From Sphingomonas sp. HDW15A (GTDB taxonomy: Bacteria > Pseudomonadota > Alphaproteobacteria > Sphingomonadales > Sphingomonadaceae): a stretch of DNA of 64,000 bases. Location of the stretch: contig NZ_CP049870.1 in the NCBI RefSeq assembly GCF_011301715.1, positions 1,364,001-1,428,000 on the forward strand. The letters are read 5' to 3'. The notes under the pieces are model-generated. The model worked only from the letters and a program-made list of their open reading frames with translations. It made no database searches and was not told where the DNA came from. The translations under genes and the position numbers were made by a program. This document shows, piece by piece, positions 17,790 to 26,701 of this stretch (position 1 is the first letter of the stretch; each line of letters opens with the position of its first letter).

Positions 17790-18628
17790 AGCCCCTCGAC
17801 GAGCAGCAACAGGCCGCCCGCGACTGGTTCGAATCGCTACGGAACCGGATCTGCGCCGCGTTCGAAGCGATAGAACGCGAGGCGGGCAGCGACGCGTCAT
17901 TCGAATATCTTCCGTGGGACCGCGTCGACGACGGCGGCGATCCCGGAGGAGGCGGCGTCCGCGGCCAGATGAAGGGCAAGGTGTTCGAAAAGGTTGGGGT
18001 CAACGTCTCCACGGTGGGCGGCCAGTTCTCAGCGGAATTCGCGCCGCAGATCCCCGGCGCAGAGGAGGATCCCAGCTTCTTCGCGACGGGAATCAGCCTG
18101 GTCGCCCACATGGCCAACCCGCACGTGCCCGCAGTGCATATGAACACGCGTTTCCTGACGACGACGCGGCGCTGGTTCGGCGGCGGCGCCGACCTCAACC
18201 CGGCAATCCCATACGACGACGATACGGCCGACTTCCATGCCCGGATGCGCGCGGCCTGCGCGGCGCACGACCCGACCTTCTATCCGCGCTTTTCGAAGTG
18301 GGCGGAGGAATATTTCTGGCTGCCCCACCGCAACCGGTCGCGCGGGGTCGGCGGGATCTTCTACGACCGGCTAGAGGATCATTTCGACGCCCATTTCGCA
18401 TTTACCCGAGATGTGGGCGAGGCGTTCCTAGACATCTTCCCACAGATCGTCCGCCGGCGGATGAACGCGTCATTCACCGACGCCGACATGGAGCAGCTGC
18501 TGGAATTTCGCGGACGCTATGTCGAGTTCAACCTTCTCTACGACCGCGGAACCTTGTTCGGCCTCAAGACCGGCGGAAACATCGACGCGATCCTGATGAG
18601 CCTGCCGCCACTTGCCCGCTGGGCCTAG
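17786..18628 (+). CDS. hemF: oxygen-dependent coproporphyrinogen III oxidase
   Basis: This enzyme decarboxylates coproporphyrinogen III to protoporphyrinogen IX with O2 in haem synthesis. The 280 residues start at the ATG overlapping trmL; an open frame from 17672 runs inside trmL. The family signature WFGGGADLNPAIPYDDD and the conserved PRFSKWAEEYFWLPHRNRSRGVGGIFYD and EFNLLYDRGTLFGLKTGGN are intact. It acts in the cytoplasm. Haem supply fits the neighbouring bc1 operon. Its end overlaps the convergent membrane gene by 4 bp. Confidence 0.97.
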   Translation: MKPLDEQQQAARDWFESLRNRICAAFEAIEREAGSDASFEYLPWDRVDDGGDPGGGGVRGQMKGKVFEKVGVNVSTVGGQFSAEFAPQIPGAEEDPSFFATGISLVAHMANPHVPAVHMNTRFLTTTRRWFGGGADLNPAIPYDDDTADFHARMRAACAAHDPTFYPRFSKWAEEYFWLPHRNRSRGVGGIFYDRLEDHFDAHFAFTRDVGEAFLDIFPQIVRRRMNASFTDADMEQLLEFRGRYVEFNLLYDRGTLFGLKTGGNIDAILMSLPPLARWA

Positions 18629-19458
18629 GCCGGCTTGCTGTCGACGTGCGGAACACTCGCCACGGTAGAGAGCTGGGCATAGATTCGCGCAGACATGGTG
18701 GCGAAGACAAGGACCAGTCCAGCATTAGCCGCGCCGATGAGCAATCCGAGGAACAGCGCCGATAGATTCATCGGTTCGGGCGTTCCGAGCACGGCAATAA
18801 TCACCCCGCCGAGCACGAAGCTGACCGCGGCCATGACCAGCATGGCACCGATTGCCAGGATGACGATGTAAGCGAACAAGCGCCAGAAATGCCCTCGGGT
18901 CAGGGTCCAGCTTCGCTTCAGGATTGTCACCGGATTATCGCTTTCGGCGATCGCCACAGGCGCCATCATCGTGAAGCGGATGGCGAGGAAAAGAAACAGG
19001 AGAATGGCGACGAAAAGAATCGTCAGGGTCGTTCCGTCGACTTCGCCGGCAGCAAGCCGTGCCTGAAGCTGCGCGGCATCTTCCGGTGAAGTCGTGGCGC
19101 CGATAGCGATAACGACCAGTACGAAAAACGGGAGGACGAACAGGAGGATGGCGCCGAGCGCCGGGAGCAGCTTACGCAATCCTGCGCCAATCGCCTCGCC
19201 GACCCGCAAACCCGGGCGAAGTGCGACGGCCGTGGTTGCCAGCGCACCGACCTGCATTATGAGACCCATGAGCAATTCGAGCAGGCTTCGCCCAGCGTCA
19301 ACCTGGGCAGCAGGCTCGCCTGGAACAGTCGGGCTGACGAGATTGGCCAGCGCAGTCGGAAGAAGCACGAGCGCCGCGACGATCAAGCTCATCAGCTTGC
19401 CATCGCGTTGCACGATTTCGCGGGTCTCATCCCATGCCCGGCTGATCGAAAGCGCCAT
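18625..19458 (-). CDS. polytopic membrane protein of unknown function
   Basis: The 277-residue protein has about six hydrophobic segments and resembles the glycerophosphoryl-diester-phosphodiesterase-type membrane domain proteins common in sphingomonads, but with no catalytic domain. Segments include [36 protein letters not shown] and [19 protein letters not shown]. The conserved-looking motif [27 protein letters not shown] lies between helices. No partner gene points to a role. Confidence 0.7.
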   Translation of the reverse strand: MALSISRAWDETREIVQRDGKLMSLIVAALVLLPTALANLVSPTVPGEPAAQVDAGRSLLELLMGLIMQVGALATTAVALRPGLRVGEAIGAGLRKLLPALGAILLFVLPFFVLVVIAIGATTSPEDAAQLQARLAAGEVDGTTLTILFVAILLFLFLAIRFTMMAPVAIAESDNPVTILKRSWTLTRGHFWRLFAYIVILAIGAMLVMAAVSFVLGGVIIAVLGTPEPMNLSALFLGLLIGAANAGLVLVFATMSARIYAQLSTVASVPHVDSKPA

Positions 19459-19545
19459 ACTTCGGTTCCTCCCCTACGCCGTCCTTATGATGTCGATACC
19501 GACACCTTGCAATCATGCCTCGGCAAGGCCCATTTCGCGAGGACG

Positions 19546-20208
19546 ATGGAAATTGCGCAAGGAATCGAGTGGAAGGTCGCGCCCGGCCTGACCGACTATT
19601 CGGAGGCACTGGCCGCGATGGAGAATCGCGCCGCGGCAGTCCGCGATGCCGGAGCACGCGAACTGGTCTGGCTGGTCGAGCATCCGCCGTTGTTCACGGC
19701 AGGGACCAGCGCGGATGAATCCGAGCTCATCAATCCGCAGCATTTTCCGGTATTCGAGGCCGGCCGCGGCGGTCGATACACCTATCATGGGCCCGGCCAG
19801 CGCGTCGTCTACCTGATGCTCGATCTTGACCGGCGTGGCCGCGACATCCGCCGATTCGTCCATTCGCTGGAAGGATGGATTATCGATTCGCTCGGCCTGC
19901 TAGGGGTCGAGGCGCGCCGCGAGCCCGGACGGATCGGCATCTGGACAGGGCATGGCGCCGAAGAAGCGAAGATCGGTGCGATCGGCGTGCGAGTGAAGCG
20001 ATGGGTGACGCTTCACGGCATTTCGATAAACGTCGCGCCAGCGCTGGATCATTTCCAGGGAATCGTCCCGTGCGGCATTTCGGAATTCGGCGTGACGAGC
20101 CTGTCGAAACTTGGGATCGATGCCGATATGGCCGCGCTGGACGCGCGATTGCAGGCCACTTTTCCCGCTTTTCTGTCGAATTTGCAGGGGTGTAACAAAG
20201 AGCCTTGA
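19546..20208 (+). CDS. lipB: octanoyl-[acyl carrier protein]:protein transferase
   Basis: LipB moves octanoate from ACP to the lipoyl domains of 2-oxoacid dehydrogenases and the glycine cleavage system. At 220 residues it starts at the ATG at 19546 with GAGG upstream; the frame is open from 19408 but lies over the divergent membrane gene start. Motifs are [18 protein letters not shown], the catalytic Lys/His region [20 protein letters not shown] and the catalytic Cys in IVPCGI. No lipA is in the window. Confidence 0.96.
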   Translation: MEIAQGIEWKVAPGLTDYSEALAAMENRAAAVRDAGARELVWLVEHPPLFTAGTSADESELINPQHFPVFEAGRGGRYTYHGPGQRVVYLMLDLDRRGRDIRRFVHSLEGWIIDSLGLLGVEARREPGRIGIWTGHGAEEAKIGAIGVRVKRWVTLHGISINVAPALDHFQGIVPCGISEFGVTSLSKLGIDADMAALDARLQATFPAFLSNLQGCNKEP

Positions 20209-20293
20209 GGCAACCAAGGCAACCGACTATTGTCCGCCTCGATTTGGCAATGCGGAGTTCCGCTCCAGATCGGAAAAATCAAGGGAGTTTTGA

Positions 20294-20539
20294 ATGCGTG
20301 CTCTTATCCTGGTCGCCACGGCGGCCCTGGCAGTGTCGGCTTGCAGCAAGAACGACGCCGCTGAGAATACCATGAATGTCGACGAAACCATGACCGCTGA
20401 GAACGTCATGACCGACGACACCATGAATGCGGACGCGAATGCCGTTGACGCCAACATGACCATGAACGCCGACGTCAATGCCGTCGACGCCAATGCGACG
20501 GTTGACGCCAACGCCACCGCGACCAACAACGCGATGTAA
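20294..20539 (+). CDS. small Asn/Asp-rich lipoprotein
   Basis: This 81-residue protein has a lipoprotein signal (LVATAALAVSAC, lipidation Cys about 16) followed by a very low-complexity mature part built from Asn, Asp, Ala, Met, Thr and Val (repeats like NADANAVDAN). Such acidic low-complexity lipoproteins are frequent in sphingomonads; their role is unknown. It is followed by a strong terminator, so it is a single-gene transcript. A related-looking lipoprotein lies next to it. Confidence 0.75.
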   Translation: MRALILVATAALAVSACSKNDAAENTMNVDETMTAENVMTDDTMNADANAVDANMTMNADVNAVDANATVDANATATNNAM

Positions 20540-20579
20540 TTTGGCGACGCCTCCGGAAGCGGGGGCGTTGGCAATTGAA

Positions 20580-20615
20580 GAGGCTGCCGGTACCAACCGG
20601 CGGCCTCTTTTTTTT
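20580..20615 (+). terminator. strong intrinsic terminator after Asn/Asp-rich lipoprotein
   Basis: Stem GAGGCTGCCGG (20580-20590) pairs with CCGGCGGCCTC (20597-20607, one G-T pair), loop TACCAA, then eight T (20608-20615). Confidence 0.9.
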
Positions 20616-20635
20616 GCCCGCAAGGAAATGATTCG

Positions 20636-20998
20636 ATGCGCCGTTGGACTTTCGCTCTTGCCGTCATCGCACTGACCGCCTGCAACAAGGAGCAGGCGTC
20701 CCAGGACGTGCGGCAAACGGACCGGGAACTGGCCAGCGACGACCTGACCGCGAATGACCTGACCGCCATCGATGCGGCGAGCGCCGCCGATTCGAACATG
20801 GCGGCGGACATCGACGTCGCCAACATGGCGCTTAATTTGGATGAGGATGAGGGCGGGAACGCGACGCGCGAGTCATCGGCGCGCCGCTCCGTTCCCGCGC
20901 GAAACGGGGAAGCCCCGCGCAACCAGTCCAGCGAGAGCGAGGACGCCCCGGCGAATAATGAAACGGCCCCGTCACAGCCGGACAACGGGGCGAATTAA
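20636..20998 (+). CDS. acidic low-complexity lipoprotein
   Basis: This 120-residue protein begins RRWTFALAVIALTAC, a lipoprotein signal with the lipidation Cys near residue 16, and continues as an acidic, Asn-, Asp-, Ser- and Ala-rich sequence without recognisable domains (ASDDLTANDLTAIDAASA). It lies downstream of a strong terminator and therefore needs its own promoter, for which the 20 bp between terminator and start leave little room. It is convergent with queE, overlapping by 4 bp. Its composition resembles the lipoprotein just upstream, suggesting a duplication or shared type. Confidence 0.65.
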   Translation: MRRWTFALAVIALTACNKEQASQDVRQTDRELASDDLTANDLTAIDAASAADSNMAADIDVANMALNLDEDEGGNATRESSARRSVPARNGEAPRNQSSESEDAPANNETAPSQPDNGAN

Positions 20999-21626
20999 GC
21001 GAGTCCGACCAGCTTGTGGGTCTGGAGCGAAAGGCGCCAGCGCGGGCGCTCCATCGCAAGCCTGATCGCCGCCTCGACGGCCGCCAGCCGGTCGGCGCAG
21101 TCCATCGGCTGAACCAGGAAATTGGCGAAATCCCAGCTTTCGAGTTCGGCGGGGTCGATACCTTTCTGGGGCCAGACAAGCTTTAGTTCGTCGCCAGAGC
21201 GCTGGACGACCAATGTCCCAGCTTTCGGGCTGATGCATAGCCAGTCGATTCCGGGGACGGCGGGCAAGGTCCCGTTGCTTTCGACCGCTACGCGGAAGCC
21301 GCGCGAATGCAGGGCGTCGATCAGGAGCGAATCGATCTGGAGCATTGGCTCGCCGCCTGTGATCACGACCAGTCGATCAGCCGTTCCGTCGCCCCAAATC
21401 GCTTCCACCTGCGAAGCGAGCGACTCGGCGTCAGCAAATTTGCCGCCCGCTTCCCCGTCCGTGCCGACAAAATCGGTGTCGCAAAACGTGCATTGTGCAG
21501 TCTCCCGATCCTGCTCCCGCCCGCTCCACAGGTTGCAGCCGGCGAAGCGCAGGAAGACGGCGCGGGCGCCCGACTGCACGCCCTCCCCTGCAGGGTGAGG
21601 AAGCATTCCTTGACCGCATAGGTCAT
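20995..21626 (-). CDS. queE: 7-carboxy-7-deazaguanine synthase, apparent frameshift at 21585-21588
   Basis: QueE is a radical SAM enzyme converting carboxytetrahydropterin to 7-carboxy-7-deazaguanine in queuosine synthesis. The cluster motif is C-x14-C-x2-C (CNLW ... CTFCD), a known QueE variant of the CxxxCxxC site. The N-terminus MTYAVKECFLTLQG is in a different frame from GVQSGARAVFLRFAGCNLW onward. Adding one base to the C4 run at 21585-21588 (G on the coding strand) restores the usual LQGEGVQSGA and a 210-residue enzyme. Its ATG overlaps the queC stop, so queC-queE are coupled. Confidence 0.9.
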
Positions 21627-22303
21627 GATGCCGCGGTATCGACGAGACCGGCCTCGGCGAAGCCTTTGGCGCGGAGCCGGCATGAGTCGCAGTGGCCGCA
21701 AGGGCGCCCTTCTGGCGTTGGATCATAGCAAGACCAGCTCATTCCGGGATCGAGTCCGAGCCGGTGCGCTTCGCGCGCGATATCCGCCTTCGTCATGTGC
21801 AGAAGCGGCGTGTGGACGGTGAAACGGTCCCCTTCAACCCCGGCCTTGGTGGCAATATTGGCCAGATTCTCGAAGGCCGCGACGAAAGCCGGCCGGCAGT
21901 CGGGATAGCCGGAATAATCGAGCGCGTTTACGCCGATGTAGAGGTCGCGCGCTTTGGCGGCTTCAGCCCAGCCGAGACAGATCGAGAGGAAGATGGTGTT
22001 CCGCGCCGGGACGTAGGTGATGGGAATGCCGTCACCCTCGACGTCCTTCGGAACATCGCCCTCCCCCGTCAGTGCCGAGCCGCCGAAGAGGCTCAGGTCG
22101 AGCGGAAGGACGATATGGCGCTTCGCGCCGAGCGTCCGCGCGATGTTCGACGCTGCCTCCAGCTCGATCCGGTGGCGCTGGTTGTAATCGATCGTCAGCG
22201 CGAGCAGGTCGAAGCCCGCCTCGCGCGCAAGGCCGGCGCAAACCATCGAATCGAGACCGCCGGAAAGCAGCACGACAGCCTGTCTTGTCTTTTGCATGGA
22301 CAT
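21623..22303 (-). CDS. queC: 7-cyano-7-deazaguanine (preQ0) synthase
   Basis: QueC uses ATP and ammonia to turn 7-carboxy-7-deazaguanine into preQ0. The 226 residues carry the PP-loop LLSGGLDS near the N-terminus and a zinc site CYDPTPEGRPCGHCDSC (C-x8-C-x2-C-x2-C). It directly precedes queE, its upstream enzyme in the pathway, with an ATGA overlap. queD and queF are not in this window. A transporter for the same pathway lies at 42.5 kb. Confidence 0.96.
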   Translation of the reverse strand: MSMQKTRQAVVLLSGGLDSMVCAGLAREAGFDLLALTIDYNQRHRIELEAASNIARTLGAKRHIVLPLDLSLFGGSALTGEGDVPKDVEGDGIPITYVPARNTIFLSICLGWAEAAKARDLYIGVNALDYSGYPDCRPAFVAAFENLANIATKAGVEGDRFTVHTPLLHMTKADIAREAHRLGLDPGMSWSCYDPTPEGRPCGHCDSCRLRAKGFAEAGLVDTAAS

Positions 22304-22334
22304 CGTGAGGGCGCCTCTAAGGCCCCTGCCCCCG

Positions 22335-22362
22335 AAAAAGAAGGGGCCGCCGAAGCGGCCCC
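22335..22362 (-). terminator. intrinsic terminator for the gene at 22443-22844
   Basis: On the minus strand, GGGGCCGC-TTCG-GCGGCCCC (22362-22343) forms an 8-bp stem with a stable TTCG tetraloop, followed by TTCTTTTT. It separates the periplasmic protein gene from queC. Confidence 0.85.
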
Positions 22363-22442
22363 AGTTGCGAACCTTGCGTCCGCTAGGGAGGAATGCCGGC
22401 CCTCATCGGGCCACTCGAGTCTCCTAGCGCGGCATGGTTAAA

Positions 22443-22844
22443 CTAACGCTTAACGACGGGGCAGTTGCCGGTCCGCCGGGCATGGATTGTGTAACCGAAC
22501 GGGAGGCCGTCCGCGATCCCTTGGGTCTCGATGCGGACGCTGCGCGGGGTCAACACATGAACCTTGCTGTTGCCGAAGCCGCCGTTCGAGCAACTATATT
22601 GAACGTCGGCCCGATCCTGCGTGCCGGTGAGCACGACGCGCGTGCATTGCGCGCGGCGATGCTCCCACTGGGTGAGGATGGCGGCGTCGGCCAGGCAATG
22701 GCGGCTTCCCCCCGTACCGGTGGCATTGGTGCTGACCTGCCATTCGCCGCTTCCGGACAGGGCCGACGGAAGGGACGCGGCGCCGGCAGCAAAGGCGGCT
22801 GGAACGATCGCGAGGAATCGAAATGGCAGTGCGAATCGCATCAT
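22443..22844 (-). CDS. small secreted protein, DUF3617-like
   Basis: This 133-residue protein has a signal peptide (RFALPFRFLAIVPAAFAAGAAS) and a mature part that opens GEWQVSTNATGTGG and contains four Cys at spacings that could form two disulphides, ending RRTGNC. The Trp near the mature N-terminus, paired Cys and closing R-x-G-x-C resemble the DUF3617 family of small periplasmic proteins common in sphingomonads. Role unknown. A terminator follows it. Confidence 0.7.
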   Translation of the reverse strand: MMRFALPFRFLAIVPAAFAAGAASLPSALSGSGEWQVSTNATGTGGSRHCLADAAILTQWEHRRAQCTRVVLTGTQDRADVQYSCSNGGFGNSKVHVLTPRSVRIETQGIADGLPFGYTIHARRTGNCPVVKR

Positions 22845-22878
22845 GAGAATTTAATTTGCGTTATCTCGGTTCGTCTTG

Positions 22879-23789
22879 TCAGCCCAAATCGGCCGGATCG
22901 ATCGGAAAATCGAGAGCGCAGAATGCGCAGTCGACACGAATGAATCCGTCCTCGCCGACCATCGCTGCGCGCTCCGCCTCAGGGAAACGAGCGATCACCG
23001 AGCGAACATAATCAGGGTTGCAGCGGCAGCCACGAACGAGAGCGACAGGCTCGAGAACCCGCACCTCCTCTTCCTCGTGGAACAGGCGCCAAACCAGTTG
23101 GTCGAGGGCGAGGCCGCGATCGGTCAGCTCTTCATCCTTGATCGAGCTGGCAAGGATCGCGACGTGCGGCCATTCGGGATGGTCGAGGCGGGTGTGCAGG
23201 CGCTCCCGGCCCTCTTCCCCTTCGGGAGATGCTGGACCATGAGGCCGCCGGCGACCCAACCAAATTCGTCATTTGCGACGGCCAGCCGAACAAGCGACGG
23301 AATCTGCTCCGACTGCGCGAAATAGCTTTGCGCGGCCTCGCCCAGACCCTCGCCTTCCAGGGGGACGATGCCCTGATAACGCTGGTCGCTGGCCGGCTGA
23401 TCGAAAGTGATGGCGAGATAACCCTTGCCGAACAAGGCAAAGAGGTTGGGATTGGGTCCGGCCTCGGCAAGTCGCTCCGGATCGTGACGGACGTAGCCGC
23501 GAAGCTGCCCGCCCAGATAGTCGCAGACCAGCAGGTCGACGATCCCGTTCTCGGTCTGGGCCTGGAGCGTGAGCTGGCCGCCCGGATCCTTGAGCAAGGA
23601 GCCGAGCAGAGCCGTCAGCGCCAGCGCCTCCGCCAGCAGCGACTCGATGACAGGCGGATACTGATGATTGGCGAGAATTCGGTCGAGGGTCTCGCCGATG
23701 CGGACGAGCCGGCCGCGCGCGTGGTGGCCGGGGATGGTGAAGCCCAGCGCCCGGTCAGTCGTCAGAGCAGCAGCGTCGACTTCGCTCAC
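22879..23789 (-). CDS. hslO: Hsp33 redox-regulated chaperone, apparent frameshift at 23217-23220
   Basis: Hsp33 is a holdase activated by oxidation. The N-terminal substrate-binding part (RGRLVRIGETLDRIL, LLGSLLKDPGGQLTLQAQT) and the C-terminal zinc switch (C-R-C ... C-A-F-C) are in different frames. Adding one base to the C4 run at 23217-23220 joins LMVQHLPKG to EEGRERLHTRLDHPEWPH and gives a normal-length 303-residue protein. Unrepaired, the protein would lose its redox switch. It overlaps the argD end by 4 bp, the known argD-hslO pairing of alphaproteobacteria. Confidence 0.92.
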
Positions 23790-24973
23790 GCCGCTTCCGG
23801 AATCCGATACTTGTCCGCGGCCGCAGATAGCCCGTGGACGAACTCGCGGATGTCGCCGTCGTCGATGGTCAAGGGCGGAAGAACCCGAACGACATTGTCG
23901 CCGGCCGCGACGAGCAGGATGCCCTCGCTCCGAAGCCAGTTCACGAAGGCCCGGCTGTCCGTCTTCATCTTGATGCCCAGCATCATGCCGAGGCCGCGGA
24001 CGCTTTCGAACAAATGGTCGTGATTGGGGATCATCTGTTCGAGTGCCGACCGCAGGCGCTCGCCCGTCTGCCGAACGTGAGCGAGGAACTCCTCATTGGC
24101 GACGACGTCGAACACCGCTTCGCCCGCCGCCATGGCGAGCGGGTTGCCGCCATACGTCGAGCCATGCGTGCCGATGACCATTCCGCGCGCGGCCTTCTCC
24201 GTCGCCAGGCACGCCCCCATTGGAAAGCCCCCGCCAATGCCCTTTGCGCTGGCGAGAATATCGGGCGTAATACCGTAATACTCGTAGGCGTAGAGGTAGC
24301 CGGTGCGGGCAACGCCGCACTGCACCTCATCCAGGACGAGCATCAGGTCATGCTCGTCGCACGCCTTGCGCAGGCCGGTCATGAATTCCTTGCTTGCCGG
24401 GCGGATGCCCCCTTCGCCCTGAACGGGTTCGACAAGGAAGCCGGCGGTATGCTCATCGATGGCTGCGAGCGCGGCATCGAGATTGTCGAACTCTACGACC
24501 TTGAAGCCGGGAAGAAGCGGAGCGAAGCCGTCGCGCAGCTTTTCCTGATCGGTGGCGCTGATCGTCGCCATCGTCCGCCCATGAAAGGCGTTCTTGAAGG
24601 TGATGAGATCATGCTTGTGCGGATTGCCGCCAGCATGATGGTAGCGGCGCGCGGTCTTTATGGCGCATTCGACAGCCTCCGCGCCGCTATTGGTGAAGAA
24701 CACCGTGTCGGCGAACGTATTGTCGACGATCCGCTGGGCGAAGGCCTCGCCCTGCGGGCTCCCGTAGAGGTTGGAAACGTGCATCAGCGTCTCGGCCTGC
24801 TTCTGGATCGCCTTGGTCAGGTGCGGATGGCCATGGCCGAGCAGGTTGACCGCGATGCCGCTGGCGAAATCGAGATATTTCTCGCCATTCTCGCCATAGA
24901 GATAGACGCCCTCGCCACGCACCGGCCGGACCTCGCAACGCGGGTAGACGGGCATGAGCGGCGTTATGGCCAT
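23786..24973 (-). CDS. argD: acetylornithine/succinyldiaminopimelate aminotransferase
   Basis: This class III PLP aminotransferase (395 residues) catalyses the transamination step of arginine synthesis, and often the analogous step of lysine synthesis. Motifs are FASGIAVNLLGHGHP, FTNSGAEAVECAIKTAR, LVLDEVQCGVARTG and the PLP-Lys stretch ILASAKGIGGGFPMGA. Length and motifs are complete. It heads the argD-hslO operon; in related genomes argF often lies between the two, but here it does not. Confidence 0.93.
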   Translation of the reverse strand: MAITPLMPVYPRCEVRPVRGEGVYLYGENGEKYLDFASGIAVNLLGHGHPHLTKAIQKQAETLMHVSNLYGSPQGEAFAQRIVDNTFADTVFFTNSGAEAVECAIKTARRYHHAGGNPHKHDLITFKNAFHGRTMATISATDQEKLRDGFAPLLPGFKVVEFDNLDAALAAIDEHTAGFLVEPVQGEGGIRPASKEFMTGLRKACDEHDLMLVLDEVQCGVARTGYLYAYEYYGITPDILASAKGIGGGFPMGACLATEKAARGMVIGTHGSTYGGNPLAMAAGEAVFDVVANEEFLAHVRQTGERLRSALEQMIPNHDHLFESVRGLGMMLGIKMKTDSRAFVNWLRSEGILLVAAGDNVVRVLPPLTIDDGDIREFVHGLSAAADKYRIPEAA

Positions 24974-25040
24974 GAATCACTCTCCTGGGATGGCTGGGAC
25001 GGCTTGATTTTCGCGCCCGCCTATATCGCCCCGCACGCCC

Positions 25041-25079
25041 AAAAGAAAAGGGCGGGATCCGTCTAGCGGACCCCGCCCC
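25041..25079 (-). terminator. intrinsic terminator for the secreted protein gene at 25110
   Basis: On the minus strand a 12-bp near-perfect stem (25078-25067 with 25061-25050, one G-T pair) and 5-base loop are followed by TTTTCTTTT (25049-25041). It closes the gene ending at 25110 and insulates argD. Confidence 0.82.
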
Positions 25080-25109
25080 TTCTTACGCATTACATTTTAC
25101 GCGTCACGC

Positions 25110-25574
25110 CTAATCGCGGTCGTAACCGCGATCGTCTTCGCGCCAGTCGTTTCGGCCGTCGCGATCCCGGTCCGACCAGTAATTGCGGTCGTTGCGGTTG
25201 TTCCAGTCACGCGCTTCGCGAAACACGCGCTGCTCGAGCCTCGCGAGACGGATGTTGAGTTCTCGGCTCTCGTAATAGCTAAGGCCGTTGGCGGCAGCGC
25301 GGCGCAGGCGATATTCGAGGTTCTGCGCTTCGTTGCGAAGACTCCGTGCCTCGCGGTTCGACAAGATATCTCTGCGATCGAGACGGACGATCTGCCGCTG
25401 GGCGCGGTCGACCCGCGCCTGGAGCGCACGGACATGGCCGTAATTGTCCTGATAGCCGTAACCGTTGCCATAACCGTAGCCATAATTGGGCTGCGGGGCC
25501 CACTGGGCAGCGGCAGGTGCCGCCAGGCCCAGAACGGTCAGGGCAGCGGCGGCGGTGAGAAGCTTGGTACGCAT
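25110..25574 (-). CDS. secreted protein with Tyr-Gly-rich and charged helical parts
   Basis: This 154-residue protein has a clear signal peptide (MRTKLLTAAAALTVLGLAAPAAAQ), a short Tyr/Gly-rich segment (NYGYGYGNGYGYQDNYG), a charged Arg-rich helical region (about 45-120) and an Asp/Arg/Asn-rich tail (DRDRDGRNDWREDD). Similar proteins are widespread in sphingomonads and of unknown function. It is a single-gene unit with its own terminator. The 224 bp between it and the ABC permease gene (25575-25798) contain no gene that I can support. Confidence 0.75.
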   Translation of the reverse strand: MRTKLLTAAAALTVLGLAAPAAAQWAPQPNYGYGYGNGYGYQDNYGHVRALQARVDRAQRQIVRLDRRDILSNREARSLRNEAQNLEYRLRRAAANGLSYYESRELNIRLARLEQRVFREARDWNNRNDRNYWSDRDRDGRNDWREDDRGYDRD

Positions 25575-25798
25575 ATTGGCTCTCCTTTCGAGCGTTGATG
25601 AGAACTTTCTAGGAGAGCGGCCTTGAGGCGGCGCTGAACGCGGCTGTCATCGACCGTTCAGCAGCCGAAACGTCCTAAGTGCTTGGTAGACCAATGCGTT
25701 GTCTGGCGTTCATCGAACCGGCGGGGAACTTGCCAGGATTCGGCGACCAACATTGTCAGGATTCCGAACCCAATCCTTTCGCGAATCCGCGAATCGAA

Positions 25799-26575
25799 TC
25801 AGTTCTTGATCTTCCAGCCGCTCCTGAGCAGCGAGTAGCAAGCGACGAACAGCGCGACATTGATGGCGGTGAGCACGGCTCCTCCAACCATCAACGGCGA
25901 GTCGGCCTCCCCCAAAAAGCCATGCCGGAAACCGGAGATGACGTAGAAGAAGGGATTGGCATGGCTTATCGCCTGAAAGGTCGGCGCCAGCGCATCGACC
26001 GAGTAGAATGTCCCGCTGAGGAGCGACAAGGGCGCGACGACGAAGTTCGTCACGGCAGCGGCGTGGTCGAACTTGTCGGCCCAGATTGACGTCATAAGGC
26101 CAAGGAAAGCCAGCATGAGCGATCCGGCGACGCCGAAGAAAAGGATGCTTAGCGGAGCGACTGGCGTGACGCTCACACTAGGCCAGGCAAGCATGACCAG
26201 CCAAACGGCGGATCCGACTAGAACGGCCCTCGTTACCGCCGCTCCGACCAGGCCTGCGATCAACTCGCCGACCGAAAGAGGCGGCATCAGGTAGTCGACG
26301 ATCGTTCCCTGCATCTTGCCGACCAGCAGCGAGAAGCTCGAGTTGGCGAAACTGTTCTGAAGCATTGCCATGACGATGAGGCCCGGGGCGATGAAATCGG
26401 CGAAAGGCACGCCCATCACCGTTTTGCCCTCGCGCCCGAGAGCGACGGTGAAGATGATGAGATAGAGGAGGGTGGTGATGGCCGGCGCCCAGATGGTTTG
26501 CATCTGGACCTTGAAGAAACGTCGGACCTCCTTGATATAGAGTGTCTTGAGGCCTCCCCAATTGACACCGCTCAA
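25799..26575 (-). CDS. ABC-2 type transporter permease
   Basis: The 258-residue protein has six hydrophobic helices of the ABC-2 membrane domain (COG0842). The N-terminus GLKTLYIKEVRRFFKVQMQT is typical, and helices include ITTLLYLIIFTVAL, GLIVMAMLQNSFANSSFSLL and the C-terminal VALFVACYSLLRSGWKIK. I chose the TTG at 26575; the frame is open to 27331 but that part lies antisense to gcrA. No ATPase partner is next to it in this window, so the exported substrate is unknown. Confidence 0.83.
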   Translation of the reverse strand: MSGVNWGGLKTLYIKEVRRFFKVQMQTIWAPAITTLLYLIIFTVALGREGKTVMGVPFADFIAPGLIVMAMLQNSFANSSFSLLVGKMQGTIVDYLMPPLSVGELIAGLVGAAVTRAVLVGSAVWLVMLAWPSVSVTPVAPLSILFFGVAGSLMLAFLGLMTSIWADKFDHAAAVTNFVVAPLSLLSGTFYSVDALAPTFQAISHANPFFYVISGFRHGFLGEADSPLMVGGAVLTAINVALFVACYSLLRSGWKIKN

Positions 26576-26701
26576 GGTCGCGACGCCGGGTTTGGCGTGG
26601 AGCCGCGATGCACCTTGCTCGTTGGGGACTGGCCGTTCATCGGGCAATCGCCTATCGGCACCGGCGGCGGCCCGCAACTCGCGACGGAGAATTTGTAGCC
26701 A

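Noticed and set aside
17725..18765. 346-codon frame overlapping hemF in another phase
   Set aside because: Arg/Pro-rich translation typical of an out-of-phase GC-rich shadow; hemF is complete.
22438..22453. TTAA-N8-TTAA resembling a CtrA box
   Set aside because: Spacing is 8 rather than the required 7, and it lies at the 3' end of a gene, not in a promoter.
23834..25066. 410-codon plus-strand frame opposite argD
   Set aside because: Antisense shadow of a complete PLP aminotransferase.
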